A stretch of 64,000 nt of DNA from Stenomitos rutilans HA7619-LM2. GTDB lineage: Bacteria > Cyanobacteriota > Cyanobacteriia > Leptolyngbyales > Leptolyngbyaceae. The DNA is taken from the NCBI GenBank assembly GCA_019358945.1, contig JAHHIE010000007.1:1-64000 (forward strand), given 5' to 3'. A model generated the notes under the pieces. It was not told the DNA's origin and did no database searches. It was given only the letters and a program-made list of their open reading frames with translations. This document shows positions 17,367 through 26,994 of the stretch, in pieces (position 1 is the stretch's first letter; each line of letters starts with the position of its first letter). The position numbers and the translations under genes were made by a program.

Positions 17367-17402
17367 TCAGTTGTTGGGCTGCCAAGAAGTTGCAGTCCAA
17401 GG

Positions 17403-17452
17403 TTGACAACAAAAACCTCTATGTCTATAGTTGGATTGTTCATTTTTTGAAC
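17403..17452 (+). promoter_or_regulatory. Promoter and operator of the MarR gene
   Basis: TTGACA (17403-17408) and TATAGT (17426-17431) are 17 bases apart. GTTCATTTTTTGAAC (17438-17452), an inverted repeat with GTTCA/TGAAC arms, sits on the expected transcription start. The same motif occurs twice before the SDR gene. Confidence 0.7.
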
Positions 17453-17472
17453 TTGCTAAGTTTTGAAGTAGT

Positions 17473-17922
17473 GTGAGCAAAGCAGACGAGTTAACGCAAT
17501 ATATCGCCATCCTTGCTGACCTTTTTGAGGTAGCACAGCAGAGTTCAGGTGAAGCGGTCAACCTGAATAAGCAGGAATGCCGTGTCATTGGTGTAGTAGG
17601 GCAGTTTCAGCCGCTCATGATGCGTGAGCTTGCTGAAAGAGCAAAACTCAGTATCACTAACACGACTGGAATTGTAGATAGGTTGGTCAGAAGAAAGTGT
17701 CTGTGCCGCGATCGCTCTGACGAAGACAGGCGCATTGTCAGAATTTGCCTTATGCCCGAAGGAGAGAAAATTTATGCAATGGAAATTGAGAACTATAGGA
17801 AGGTTAGTCGAGCGATTCTCAATGGTTTAGAAGAGCCAGAGCAACAGGAGATGGTGCGGATGATGCGAAAAGTAGCAGTGCATCTCAATCACCAGAAGGC
17901 TGACCTGCTGAGAAATTTTTAG
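17473..17922 (+). CDS. MarR-family transcriptional regulator
   Basis: A 149-residue winged-helix regulator. The recognition region reads MRELAERAKLSITNTTGIVD, followed by the wing (RSDEDRRIVRICLMPEG) with the Asp-x-Arg pattern of the family. The start is GTG 17473. Its own promoter carries the GTTCATTTTTTGAAC operator and the SDR promoter carries two more, so it probably represses both genes. Ligands of MarR proteins are often phenolics or oxidants. The ligand here is unknown. Confidence 0.85.
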   Translation: MSKADELTQYIAILADLFEVAQQSSGEAVNLNKQECRVIGVVGQFQPLMMRELAERAKLSITNTTGIVDRLVRRKCLCRDRSDEDRRIVRICLMPEGEKIYAMEIENYRKVSRAILNGLEEPEQQEMVRMMRKVAVHLNHQKADLLRNF

Positions 17923-17944
17923 CGGTTATTTTTTTGATCTTGAA

Positions 17945-17983
17945 GTTCAAAAAATGAACCTTTCAAAAAATGAACCTTATAAT
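17945..17983 (+). promoter_or_regulatory. Double MarR operator and promoter of the SDR gene
   Basis: GTTCAAAAAATGAAC (17945-17959) and TTTCAAAAAATGAAC (17961-17975) are in tandem and directly precede a perfect TATAAT (17978-17983). The sites cover the -35 position, so bound repressor would block RNA polymerase. Confidence 0.72.
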
Positions 17984-18012
17984 CCTTGACAAATCAAAAC
18001 AGGAGAAAACCC

Positions 18013-18795
18013 ATGCACTATGTCGGAAAAACTGCTCTGATTACTGGCGCATCCAGTGGCATTGGCGAATCATTTGCTCATGAATTAGCAAGCCGAAAAA
18101 TGAACCTTGTTCTCGTAGCACGCTCAGAAGATAAGCTACAGGCTTTAGCAACCCAACTTCGAGATCGCCATAACATCAGTGTCGAAGTCATTACAGCCGA
18201 TCTTAGTTGTGAAGGAGAAAGCTTACGAGTTTATGAAGAGGCACAAGCAAGGCAATTGAATGTTTCTATGCTGGTTAATAACGCTGGCTTTAGCACTCAC
18301 GGAGCATTCGAGTCAATCTCGTCTCACAAAGACCATCAGCAAGTCATGCTCAATGTGCTTTCTGTCGTTGATTTAACTCACGCCTTCATTCCAGGCATGT
18401 TGGCAAAGGGTGAAGGCAGCATTATTAATATTGGTTCAACCACAAGTTTCTACCCGTTGCCTCGTCAAGCGGTATACGCAGCAACCAAAGCATTTGTCCT
18501 TTCATTCAGCGAAGCATTGTGGATTGAGTACCAAAAACGAGGCATTAAGGTGTTAGCTCTATGTCCAGGTGCAACAAACACAGATTTCTTTAACGCAATG
18601 GGGCGTGATGTTGTAACTGGAAAGCATTCCCCACAGAAAGTCGTTCGCGTTGGACTGTTAGCTCTGGAACACAATCGGCATTATGTCATTCCCGGTTTTA
18701 GAAACTCTTTTGAGTCGAACATTTTGCCCCGCTTACTGCCTCGTGCTGTTCTGGCAACTCTAGTTGGAAGTGTAAGTCAACGCGCTTTTAAGTAA
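18013..18795 (+). CDS. Short-chain dehydrogenase/reductase
   Basis: A 260-residue classical SDR. The cofactor motif is TGASSGIG, NNAG follows around residue 90, and the catalytic Ser and Y-x-x-x-K are in STTSFYPLPRQAVYAATKAF. An Arg follows the second strand (VLVARSEDKL), which suggests NADP(H). ATG 18013 has AGGAG 8 bases upstream, so it was preferred over 17986. The substrate is unknown. It lies directly after marR and its promoter bears two MarR operators, so it is the likely target of that regulator. Confidence 0.85.
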   Translation: MHYVGKTALITGASSGIGESFAHELASRKMNLVLVARSEDKLQALATQLRDRHNISVEVITADLSCEGESLRVYEEAQARQLNVSMLVNNAGFSTHGAFESISSHKDHQQVMLNVLSVVDLTHAFIPGMLAKGEGSIINIGSTTSFYPLPRQAVYAATKAFVLSFSEALWIEYQKRGIKVLALCPGATNTDFFNAMGRDVVTGKHSPQKVVRVGLLALEHNRHYVIPGFRNSFESNILPRLLPRAVLATLVGSVSQRAFK

Positions 18796-18931
18796 GTTAT
18801 CGACAGCAGCATAATAATCCACTTGCACCTGACCCTTGAGAGTTTTTTCGCTAAGTTCGAGAGGCTATTGGCGTCGGGTGAACGGGGTCGTTACACTGAA
18901 GCACGTTAAAAGCTTGTAACTCAACCCGTTC

Positions 18932-19285
18932 TTATTCCTTTCTGCCTACTCGATCGCCGTGTGCTTCGCAGGGAGGCGCAGAAATGGAGCGATCGAGCCA
19001 GGCCACAGCTTGCTGAAGCCTTGGCAGTGCTTCGTCTGGCTGGTCTTTGAGCAGGAAGACGATCGCGGCAGCGGCTTGTTCATTAGCGCGGGCTTTGCGG
19101 TTGGACTGGAGGCGATGCCAGTCACGGTTGTCGATCGCGAGTTTTGCCAGCAGCGCTTGCGCTAGTTCGGCAGCGCTAAATTGGCTCAGATCAGGGTTTT
19201 CAGCAGAAACAATCTGGGATGGTGTGGCGGAGATAGACGGGTCAGGCATACGGTTGCTGCGATCGTGGGCATAATCTAAAGACAT
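18932..19285 (-). CDS. Conserved cyanobacterial protein, DUF6439-like
   Basis: A 117-residue protein. The middle part (FSAAELAQALLAKLAIDNRD, then RANEQAAAAIVFLLKDQPDE and LQQAVAWLDRSISAPPCEAH) is conserved among cyanobacteria and I associate it with DUF6439. Its function is unknown. It is probably helical and soluble. It is divergent from the coiled-coil gene at 19307, with 21 bases between them, so the promoters must overlap the coding starts. Confidence 0.6.
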   Translation of the reverse strand: MSLDYAHDRSNRMPDPSISATPSQIVSAENPDLSQFSAAELAQALLAKLAIDNRDWHRLQSNRKARANEQAAAAIVFLLKDQPDEALPRLQQAVAWLDRSISAPPCEAHGDRVGRKE

Positions 19286-19306
19286 CTCTACTCTACTACC
19301 GCTGTT

Positions 19307-19753
19307 ATGCCGCTGCCCTCATCATCCTCTGATCCAGCCTCCGACCGCGACGGTGAAGCACTGTCGGATGCACAGACCTTTGAGCAGGAGCTAGCAGAGG
19401 TTGAGTGGTCGCTCCGTGGTCTCCAGGAACGCTACATGCAGGTGCAGCAAGATGAACAACGGCAGGCAACGCTTGAGACACACAAAGCAGACGTTAGACG
19501 CCAACTTCAGCGATCGTCGTCCTCAGACCTCAAAGCTGAGTTAACCCGCTTGCAAGCACAAATCGACGCATTGGAAGTAAACCTGGAAAGTCGGCTTTTC
19601 TCCTGGGGTAGCTTACGAGAACCGTTCTGGCAGATTGTGCGCTTTGGCGGCTTGGGTCTTATCATTGGTTGGTCGATCGCGGTTGCCACATTGCACAACC
19701 CATCCCCCGCGCCACAACCCTCAGTTTCTGCTCCTCAAGCGCCCCAGCAATAA
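19307..19753 (+). CDS. Coiled-coil protein with a C-terminal membrane helix
   Basis: A 148-residue protein. Residues about 25-95 are heptad-rich and charged (AEVEWSLRGLQERYMQVQQD), followed by a membrane helix at about 113-130 (FGGLGLIIGWSIAVATL) and a Pro/Ala tail. The family is not recognised, but the layout is common among cyanobacterial membrane-anchored coiled-coil proteins. It is convergent with sasA (18 bases between stops) and divergent from the DUF6439-like gene. Confidence 0.6.
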   Translation: MPLPSSSSDPASDRDGEALSDAQTFEQELAEVEWSLRGLQERYMQVQQDEQRQATLETHKADVRRQLQRSSSSDLKAELTRLQAQIDALEVNLESRLFSWGSLREPFWQIVRFGGLGLIIGWSIAVATLHNPSPAPQPSVSAPQAPQQ

Positions 19754-19771
19754 TTACATTAAGACTCTGTA

Positions 19772-21043
19772 TCAGATGCGGTAAACGGGCAGCGTAAAGT
19801 GAAAACAACTGCCGTTATTGGGAGTCGAATCTACCCAGATTTGTCCGTAGTGTGCGCGAATGATGCGCTGACAGAGTGATAGCCCAATACCATAGCCATC
19901 TTTTGCCTCATCCCGCTCCAGGCGAAAGTGGTCTTCAAAGATGCGATCGCGGTTTTCTTCGGGAATGCCAGGGCCATTATCGCAGACGCTCACCTGTACT
20001 TTTTGCGTGGTACGGTGCAGGGTGGAAATAACAATCGCCCCCCCGGCAGGTGTGTACTTAAACGCGTTGTCAAGAAGATTGACCAATACTTGCCGCACTC
20101 GTTCACCATCTGCATAAACGCTGGGTAAATCAGAAGGAATGTCGTGATTCACGCGTTGGGATTTTGCTTGAAAACGGTCTTGCAGATAAGCCAGCACTTC
20201 AAGGCATAAGCTACCTAAATCTAGCTTTTGAGGTACGATGCGCAACTCGCCGCTAGTACCCCGGGCTGCCTGCAAAATATCGGTGATCATGTGATCGATC
20301 GCACGAGTCTGGGTGCGTGCATGCTTCAGGAGTTGTGCGGTTAGAGAGGGCGTAAGTCGAGAAGACCAACCTTCGGTGACGCTATGGCCCATTTCTAAAG
20401 TTTCGATGGCAATCGACGCAGCCGTAAGGGGGTTGCGCAAATCATGAGCCAGCATGGAAATAATTTCGTCTTTAAAGCGCAACTGATCCTCCAGTTCAGC
20501 TTTCTCTTGCTTAAGATGAAAAACTTCATCCGTCAGATGAATCAGCTCAGTGGAACGAGCGATCGTGCCCAACGCGCTAGACAACCCGCTCGTAGAGGCT
20601 TTGTTTGAAGAGTTCGCGTCAGTCGATTCGGTCAGATAGCTGGCGGTTGCACCGTCTGCGATCGTGCCTGCTCTTAACGCTTCAAGGGTTTCGCCTGGGG
20701 GTTGCTGGTAGCTATCATTCACAAGATAAGCTTCGACAGAGCGTTGCCAGTAAGGCCACCAATGTTGCAGTTGAGCAACCAGATCGCTACCAGCCAGAGT
20801 TTGCCGAGGCTGAGGATGAAGTTTGATTAAAGCAGGCGTTGCCACCAAGCGAAAGTGTTCTGCTAAGTAGGGCTGCTCACTAACATCAATCACCTCTAGC
20901 TCAAAAGGATACGCTGTCCTGAGATCTTTCAATGCATCTCGAATGTGTCGAATCCGTTCTCTCGAACTCGGTCGTTTGTCAACAAACAGCAATAACTGTA
21001 GCAGCATTTCGCCGCTGGTCTGCTTTTCAGAAAATGCCTGCAT
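19772..21043 (-). CDS. sasA: Circadian clock-associated sensor kinase SasA
   Basis: A 423-residue kinase. The N-terminal KaiB-like thioredoxin fold (residues about 12-100, [18 protein letters not shown] and [18 protein letters not shown]) docks on KaiC. A linker is followed by a coiled coil, the HisKA domain with H200 ([15 protein letters not shown]) and an HATPase with [23 protein letters not shown] and [12 protein letters not shown]. The length matches SasA of other cyanobacteria. It transfers phosphate to RpaA to turn clock output into transcription. RpaA and the kai genes are not in this window. GTG 21061 is an alternative start, six residues longer. Confidence 0.92.
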   Translation of the reverse strand: MQAFSEKQTSGEMLLQLLLFVDKRPSSRERIRHIRDALKDLRTAYPFELEVIDVSEQPYLAEHFRLVATPALIKLHPQPRQTLAGSDLVAQLQHWWPYWQRSVEAYLVNDSYQQPPGETLEALRAGTIADGATASYLTESTDANSSNKASTSGLSSALGTIARSTELIHLTDEVFHLKQEKAELEDQLRFKDEIISMLAHDLRNPLTAASIAIETLEMGHSVTEGWSSRLTPSLTAQLLKHARTQTRAIDHMITDILQAARGTSGELRIVPQKLDLGSLCLEVLAYLQDRFQAKSQRVNHDIPSDLPSVYADGERVRQVLVNLLDNAFKYTPAGGAIVISTLHRTTQKVQVSVCDNGPGIPEENRDRIFEDHFRLERDEAKDGYGIGLSLCQRIIRAHYGQIWVDSTPNNGSCFHFTLPVYRI

Positions 21044-21215
21044 GCCAGCTCTTTCCAGCACTTGGTGTCAACGGGGCAAAGTTTTGCTTGATTTACAAGC
21101 GGAGTGAACATTAAAACATTCAATCGAATTAATGTATCTCTCTACTTTCTAGAGTAGCCCCTTCTATCCAATTCTGGTCATCGGTAACTGAACCGTAACG
21201 GTCGCTCAGGTTAGA

Positions 21216-22373
21216 TCAAGCTTGAGTCGATCGACAAAGCAATACCGGGCAGGGTGCATGATGTAATGTATAGTCTTCAGCGGCACTGAGACGCGCATTA
21301 CGTAGGGCAGGCGGTTGCTTGGTACTCTCAGCATCCGTTGGTTGTTTCGATAGTGGTTTCGATCGCCGAAAGGATTGCAAGGGAAATAGCCCTTCGCCAG
21401 AAGGGAGGCGTAGCCAGCTCTGCATGGCATTGCCGCCCAGTACAATCAGGTCTACCTGCTGTTGCTGGGCCGTTTGGCAAATTAATGGGCCTGGATCGCC
21501 GATTTGGCGAAGCGTGTGAATCTCAAGGTCTGAGGCGCTAAAGGCGGCTTTGGCGTGTGCAAGCACCTCTTCACTTCGTTCTTTTTGGGCATCTTGCAGA
21601 GATTGATTGAACTGCCAACTGGGCGTGGGCGTGGCAAAAGGGCCAAACAGGTAGTCGGCGTTTAAGGGATGCTGAGTGTAGAGAATGGTCAGGTACCTTA
21701 CACCTGCGGGGATCAGTTGACGAGTTGCTTCAATCGCCTGTTGAGTAGCTGGAGAATCATTAACGATCAACAAAAGGTGATGCAAATTTGGTTCTGCTTC
21801 AGGAGGCATCACGGCTCCACGAAACACCAGTACGCTACAGGGAGCATAACGTGCAATGACGGTCGATACGCTGCCCATCAACCGTCCACGCATATTGGTT
21901 GTGCCTCGTGACCCGACGGCAATCAGTCCGGCTTGCATAGCGCGAGCACAGTTCAAAATCTCGATCGCGGGACGGCCCTGACGCACCTGGACAGTAAACG
22001 GTACCGTCGTTGGTAGTGCTTCCATCGTCCTGGTTAAGTCATCTGCGTTTGGTGTTGACGCCGTGGTTGCTGTTGGCTCTGAAGGGGCATGGGCAGAGGT
22101 AGATACAGGCTCCTGAGTGGCGTCGGTTGAAAGGGCTGCGTTTGATAGAGACGGTTGGGGAGACAACGGCATGGGCGTCAACCGTCTTGAACGGCTAGAG
22201 CGCCGAGGTTGCACTGACAGCACCGTCACGAGCGATCGCCCGTTGCCATTTTGCTGCCCTTGAGTGGAGTGGGCAATCATCACCAGCAACTTCTGCGCGA
22301 GAAAGGCACTTGGTGAGCCATCGGTTGCCACCAGAAAAGGGGGAAAAAGGACTGGAGCGTTTGTTCGAGTCAT
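21216..22373 (-). CDS. Double-domain universal stress protein
   Basis: A 385-residue protein with two Usp domains and a Ser/Pro/Thr-rich insert at about 55-110. The first domain begins at PFLVATDGSPSAFLAQKLLV and has the ATP-binding motif GSRGTTNMRGRLMGSVS. The second begins at HLLLIVNDSPATQQAIEATR but lacks a clear copy of that motif and holds an insert before HAPCPVLLCRS. So only the first half is expected to bind ATP. Usp proteins act in stress survival. It lies on the same strand as sasA, 170 bases upstream of it, and is divergent from the glycosyltransferase. Confidence 0.78.
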   Translation of the reverse strand: MTRTNAPVLFPPFLVATDGSPSAFLAQKLLVMIAHSTQGQQNGNGRSLVTVLSVQPRRSSRSRRLTPMPLSPQPSLSNAALSTDATQEPVSTSAHAPSEPTATTASTPNADDLTRTMEALPTTVPFTVQVRQGRPAIEILNCARAMQAGLIAVGSRGTTNMRGRLMGSVSTVIARYAPCSVLVFRGAVMPPEAEPNLHHLLLIVNDSPATQQAIEATRQLIPAGVRYLTILYTQHPLNADYLFGPFATPTPSWQFNQSLQDAQKERSEEVLAHAKAAFSASDLEIHTLRQIGDPGPLICQTAQQQQVDLIVLGGNAMQSWLRLPSGEGLFPLQSFRRSKPLSKQPTDAESTKQPPALRNARLSAAEDYTLHHAPCPVLLCRSTQA

Positions 22374-22637
22374 TGCTTTAGCCTCTTACCCTCATCATTA
22401 ATCAGCCCAGACCATCCCATCTAGTTCCTCTGTTGTAGTGCATACTACTAGATTACGGTAGCGTTGACGGCATGCGTTCACCAATTCCCACAATACTGAT
22501 GATTTGTGGTGATCCCACCCCACTTCTGCCCACGATTAATCGTGCCAGTCCTCCCAGAAAACGGCTGTACCTCCTGAGCTACTTTAAGGAGAACACTGTG
22601 CAGCGCTAAAATAAGTCAACTGTCGAGACGATTGCCG

Positions 22638-23828
22638 ATGAAGATTCTGGTACTGGCTTGGGAATTTCCACCTCGTATTGTGGGTGGAATCGCTCGACAC
22701 GTAGCAGAACTGTACCCTGAAGTTGCCAAGCAGGGGCACGAAATCCATTTGGTTACGGTCGAGTTTGGTCAAGCGCCTTGCTACGAAGTCGTTGATGGTA
22801 TTCATGTCCATCGCGTTGGTGTTGGCTTCAGCAGTGACTTCTTTCACTGGATCGTCAACATGAACGAAAGCCTGGGTCAACACGGTGGCAAGTTGCTGCT
22901 CGAAGAAGGCCCTTTTGATCTCATTCATGCTCATGATTGGCTGGTAGGAGATGCCGCGATCGCGCTCAAGCACACCTTCAAGATGCCTCTGGTTGCCACC
23001 ATTCACGCCACAGAATTTGGTCGCCACAATGGCATTCACACCGACGTCCAATGGTATATCCATCACAAAGAACGATTGCTAGCACACAACGCTTGGCGCA
23101 TTGTTGTATGTACGAATTACATGCGGCTAGAGGTTGAGCGTGCACTGAGTGCACCGTGGAACAAGATTGATGTCGTATACAACGGCATTCGCCCTGAAAA
23201 AAAGCACCGTGATCCAGAGTTTGACTATTGGACGTTTCGACGACGGTTCGCAGCGGATGAGGAAAAAATTGCCTACTATGTCGGGCGAATGTCTTACGAA
23301 AAGGGCGTTTCAGTTTTACTCAGCGCTGCGCCAAAAGTCATTCAAGCGAGTGATCGTGGCGTCAAATTTGTGCTCATTGGTGGCGGCAACACAGACCAAC
23401 TAAAGCGCCAAGCATGGGAATTGGGCATTTGGGAGCAATGCTACTTTACCGGGTTTATGTCAGATGCCGATCTGGATCGCTTTCAGACGGTAGCAGACTG
23501 TGCCGTGTTTCCCAGCCTGTACGAACCCTTTGGCATTGTGGCATTGGAGAGCTTTGCCGCCCGCGTACCAGTGGTTGTGTCTGATACGGGTGGCCTGCCT
23601 GAAGTCGTGCGTCACACCAAAACTGGCATCGTCACCTGGACAAATAACCCAGATTCTCTCGCCTGGGGCATCTTAGAGATCCTGCGGCATCCAGGCTATG
23701 CCCAGTGGCTGGTAGACAACGCCTATGCGGATCTGAAGCATCGGTTTGATTGGGCAAAACTGGCGCTGCAAACAGAGGCGGTTTATGGGCGAGTACTGCA
23801 CGAGCGATCGCAGGTCTTGTGGGAGTAA
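22638..23828 (+). CDS. Family 4 glycosyltransferase
   Basis: A 396-residue GT-B enzyme. The N-terminal lobe begins MKILVLAWEFPPRIVGGIAR, in which the Gly pair binds the sugar nucleotide, and HAHDWLVGDAA is typical of GT4 glycogen-synthase-like members. The C-terminal lobe has YVGRMSYEKGVSVLLSA and the acidic pair E-x7-E in PSLYEPFGIVALESFA. It transfers a sugar from an NDP donor; acceptor and pathway are unknown, since no neighbour is diagnostic. TTG 22632 is a weaker start than ATG 22638. Confidence 0.82.
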   Translation: MKILVLAWEFPPRIVGGIARHVAELYPEVAKQGHEIHLVTVEFGQAPCYEVVDGIHVHRVGVGFSSDFFHWIVNMNESLGQHGGKLLLEEGPFDLIHAHDWLVGDAAIALKHTFKMPLVATIHATEFGRHNGIHTDVQWYIHHKERLLAHNAWRIVVCTNYMRLEVERALSAPWNKIDVVYNGIRPEKKHRDPEFDYWTFRRRFAADEEKIAYYVGRMSYEKGVSVLLSAAPKVIQASDRGVKFVLIGGGNTDQLKRQAWELGIWEQCYFTGFMSDADLDRFQTVADCAVFPSLYEPFGIVALESFAARVPVVVSDTGGLPEVVRHTKTGIVTWTNNPDSLAWGILEILRHPGYAQWLVDNAYADLKHRFDWAKLALQTEAVYGRVLHERSQVLWE

Positions 23829-24339
23829 GTTGAATGAAGGGGGCAGGGGTTAGGAGACAGGGGGCAGAAGGCAGAAGGCAAAAGTAAAAAGGTAAAAGGC
23901 AGAAGAAGTTGGTTGTTAGAAGAACGCTGACCGCTGACCGCTGTAGCTTGCTTCCCGTAGGGTTGGCTGATCGCTCTTTAACTCAAAACTCAAAACTTCT
24001 ACACGACCGCTGATAGCTGACGGCTGATAGCAGAACTCAAAACTCAAAACTCTCTCCCTCCCCCAAGACCTTAACGGAGCCTTTACCTTGACCGTGTTTC
24101 ATAGCGGCAGATCTGAGGTAGCATCTGTGAACTGCTCAGGCTTAGCGATCGGGTGCTTGTTCCTTCCCCATCATGCAGTTGTCTTAGAAGACTTTCAGTA
24201 GCACGTGTTTTATTCGTTGGTTTAGCCGCAGGGTAATGTTGATCGTCTCTAAGCAGGTTCCTGGCACTGTCAGTTTCAGCCGGGGCGTTTACGCGCTTTA
24301 CTGGACACATGCGCTTTATTTGGCACAGAGGAGGAACGC
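23829..24339. repeat. Intergenic region built from several dispersed repeats, 511 bp
   Basis: From left to right: a purine tract (GGCAGAAGGCAGAAGGCAAA), a GACCGCTGACCGCTG unit with the complement of the CAAGCTACAGC repeat, then CTCAAAACTCAAAACTTC and GCAGAACTCAAAACTCAAAA. These are the same kinds as at 12190-12370 and in panC. No gene was found. The last 150 bases probably hold the pilQ promoter, which I could not place. Confidence 0.6.
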
Positions 24340-26994
24340 TTGCAACGGTACCATCTTGTGATCGGTGGCTTATTTAGTGCAGCCGCGATCGCGCTGGTCA
24401 CTCAATCTGCTGGAGCGCTCACTCAAGTCAGTGGCATTGCTCTGACTCCTACAGCTAGCGGCCTTGATATCGTGCTACAGCTCCAGACCGTAGCGCAAAA
24501 GAGCGGCGATCGTCCCCAAATTTTTACGAGTGGTCAGGGAAATACCTGGATCGCAAATATTACCAATGCTCAGCTAGGTACAGCCGCAGCTAAACCCTAT
24601 CGTCAAGAGAATCCCGCACCTGGCATTGAGACGATTAGCATTACGGCTGCCAGTGCCAGCAGCATCCAGGTCATCGTCACCGGAAAACCCGGCGCACTCA
24701 TGGGGCAGGTACAGCAGGATGGCACAAAGCTAACCCTCAGCCTGCTCCATACCGCTGCACTTGGTGCTGCCTCGATCGCAGGGCGACCTGCCAGCTCATC
24801 ACCTCAACCGCAGTCAACGCTTCCCACAGTGCCCACCACGGCTCCAGCACCGACAAACAGTGCGGTTACGCCTGCCCCATCGGGTGCCCAAGCACCTGCT
24901 GCAACGCCTTCTACCATTGCGCAATCTCCTGTCCCTAGGCCCCAGCTCCTTTCCAAACCAACGACACTAACCATCCCTTCTACCGCTCCAACCCCGACCG
25001 CAACACTACCCGGCAACCGGATTACCTACACCGATCTCAACGTTCAGGCCACGACGATCGATCTGGGTACAGCTGCCCGGATTGAGCGGGTCGTGCTGCG
25101 CGAAACGCCTGTTCGAGAAGCACTGGCACTGCTGGCGCGGGCGGCCGATCTGGGTATCGTGTATGCCGAAGATTTAGGCGGAACACCTGCCACTGGAGCG
25201 ACTGGACAAGCTGGGTTGATTATTGATTCCAATATTTCCCTCGATATCGAGAACGAACCCATTCAAGATGTGTTTAATTACATCTTACGGGCGAAAGGGC
25301 TGAAGGCGAATCGCATGGGTAGGACGATTTTTGTGGGTCTCAATCTACCTGCCACAACGGGTAGCTATGTGGCGCGCACCCTACGGCTCAATCAAATGCG
25401 GGCCACCTTACCACAGACAAACCTTACAACAACGGCTGTCAGTGCCTCTAGTCTGACGAGCGGCGGTGGACAGGGTGGCAGCACTACGACAAGCCAGGTC
25501 GGTAGAACCAGCGCCACCACCGAAAATATCCCGTATAAAGGGGCGCTGCAAGTGATGGAAGAGTTGGGGGCAAACAACAGCGCCACGGCTAGAAGTCCTG
25601 TCTTTAAAGGCTTACAGGTAACGGCTGATGCACGCACCAATACGCTGTCGATCGTGGGTTCTCTGGAGCAGGTACAGCTTGCAACAGACTACCTCAACAA
25701 GCTGGATGCGCGCCGTAAGCAGGTCGCGGTCAACGTCAAAATTGTGGAAGTCGATCTATCAAAAACGAGCAACATTGGCTCTAGCTTTTCCTTTGGTGTG
25801 GCTGGCAACTTCTTTAATGTGAACCAGGGACGAGGCGGGGTCAACGTTGGCCCAGTCAACCCGTCGTTGATTGACTCGAATAGCCTGACCAGTCCCTCGA
25901 CGATCGCCAACCCGTTTGCCACTGTACAACCACCGCTCAATACGGGTGCTCAGGTGACCGATCGCCAAGGCAACACCCTGGGCTTTCAGCCTGCCAGCCC
26001 GACCAATGCTAACCCACTCGCTCCAGTCGTCACGGGACTCACCAGCGGCTCGACGGTGAGCACCAGCGGCAATGTCACCACCGTGCTGGGGCAGGCACTC
26101 ACCTATGGACTCTCACCGTTATTTCAGTTTCCGGCGCAGTTTTTGCTAAACCTGCAAGCACAAGTGGTTTCAGGCAATGCCAAAATTCTGACTGATCCCA
26201 CCCTCATCGTGCAGGAAGGCAACCAATCGCAGGTCAACCTGACCTCTCAAGTCTTTTCGGGCTTTACAGAGCAGCGCGTGACGGAAGGCAATGTGACCTC
26301 AACGCGAATTCTGCCGCAGCCACCTGTGGATGTGGGCGTAATTTTGAATGTGCAGGTGGATCAAATTGATGACAACAACTTTGTTACGATTGCAGTCTCA
26401 CCCGAAGTCAGTTCGCTCGGTCAACAGATCACCGATCCGTCACGGAACAATCTGCTTATTCAACAGTTGGTGAACCGCCGACGGTTGGAGACAGGCAGAA
26501 TTCGGTTACGAGATGGTCAAACGTTGATTTTGACAGGCATTATTCAGGAGCAAGATCGAGAAATTATTACCAAAGTGCCCATTTTGGGTGACATTCCGCT
26601 GCTCAATCTGCTGTTTCGCAACCGCCGCAAAGAGCGATCGCGCAATGAAGTTGTGGTGCTGGTGACACCGCAAATCTTGGATGATTCGGATCGATCGCCC
26701 TACGGCTACAACTATCTTCCAGGCCCGGAGGTGCAGAAGTTTTTGCAGCGCTTACCCCAGCCACCGCAAGGTAATTTACCACCACAAGGGAACGTACCAG
26801 CCCCCCAGGTGCCTCAAGCGTCCACCCAGAATGGAGCAACCGCACCAACCCAGGCAAGTCCTGTGCCACAGCTAGCACCGCAGAACCTTCCAGTAGCACC
26901 AACCCAGACAACTCCGCTCTTACAGCGGAACACACCAACCGCACCGACTAGCAATGCACCATCTGACTCAAACTCCAGCCGTCCCTCAGAGTGA
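24340..26994 (+). CDS. pilQ: Type IV pilus secretin
   Basis: An 884-residue outer-membrane pore protein. It starts with TTG 24340 after a strong GAGGAGGAA and a signal peptide (LFSAAAIALVTQSAGAL). An AMIN domain (about 30-140) follows, then a Pro/Thr/Ala-rich linker (150-230), an STN-like domain near 250-330 (VREALALLARAADLGIVYAE), a secretin_N domain and the secretin barrel ending in QTLILTGIIQEQDREIITKV and PILGDIPLLNLLFRNRRKE. The Gln/Pro-rich tail is long. In many cyanobacteria pilQ follows pilM, pilN and pilO. Here none of them lies upstream; the gene has its own 500-base repeat-filled leader. Confidence 0.88.
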   Translation: MQRYHLVIGGLFSAAAIALVTQSAGALTQVSGIALTPTASGLDIVLQLQTVAQKSGDRPQIFTSGQGNTWIANITNAQLGTAAAKPYRQENPAPGIETISITAASASSIQVIVTGKPGALMGQVQQDGTKLTLSLLHTAALGAASIAGRPASSSPQPQSTLPTVPTTAPAPTNSAVTPAPSGAQAPAATPSTIAQSPVPRPQLLSKPTTLTIPSTAPTPTATLPGNRITYTDLNVQATTIDLGTAARIERVVLRETPVREALALLARAADLGIVYAEDLGGTPATGATGQAGLIIDSNISLDIENEPIQDVFNYILRAKGLKANRMGRTIFVGLNLPATTGSYVARTLRLNQMRATLPQTNLTTTAVSASSLTSGGGQGGSTTTSQVGRTSATTENIPYKGALQVMEELGANNSATARSPVFKGLQVTADARTNTLSIVGSLEQVQLATDYLNKLDARRKQVAVNVKIVEVDLSKTSNIGSSFSFGVAGNFFNVNQGRGGVNVGPVNPSLIDSNSLTSPSTIANPFATVQPPLNTGAQVTDRQGNTLGFQPASPTNANPLAPVVTGLTSGSTVSTSGNVTTVLGQALTYGLSPLFQFPAQFLLNLQAQVVSGNAKILTDPTLIVQEGNQSQVNLTSQVFSGFTEQRVTEGNVTSTRILPQPPVDVGVILNVQVDQIDDNNFVTIAVSPEVSSLGQQITDPSRNNLLIQQLVNRRRLETGRIRLRDGQTLILTGIIQEQDREIITKVPILGDIPLLNLLFRNRRKERSRNEVVVLVTPQILDDSDRSPYGYNYLPGPEVQKFLQRLPQPPQGNLPPQGNVPAPQVPQASTQNGATAPTQASPVPQLAPQNLPVAPTQTTPLLQRNTPTAPTSNAPSDSNSSRPSE

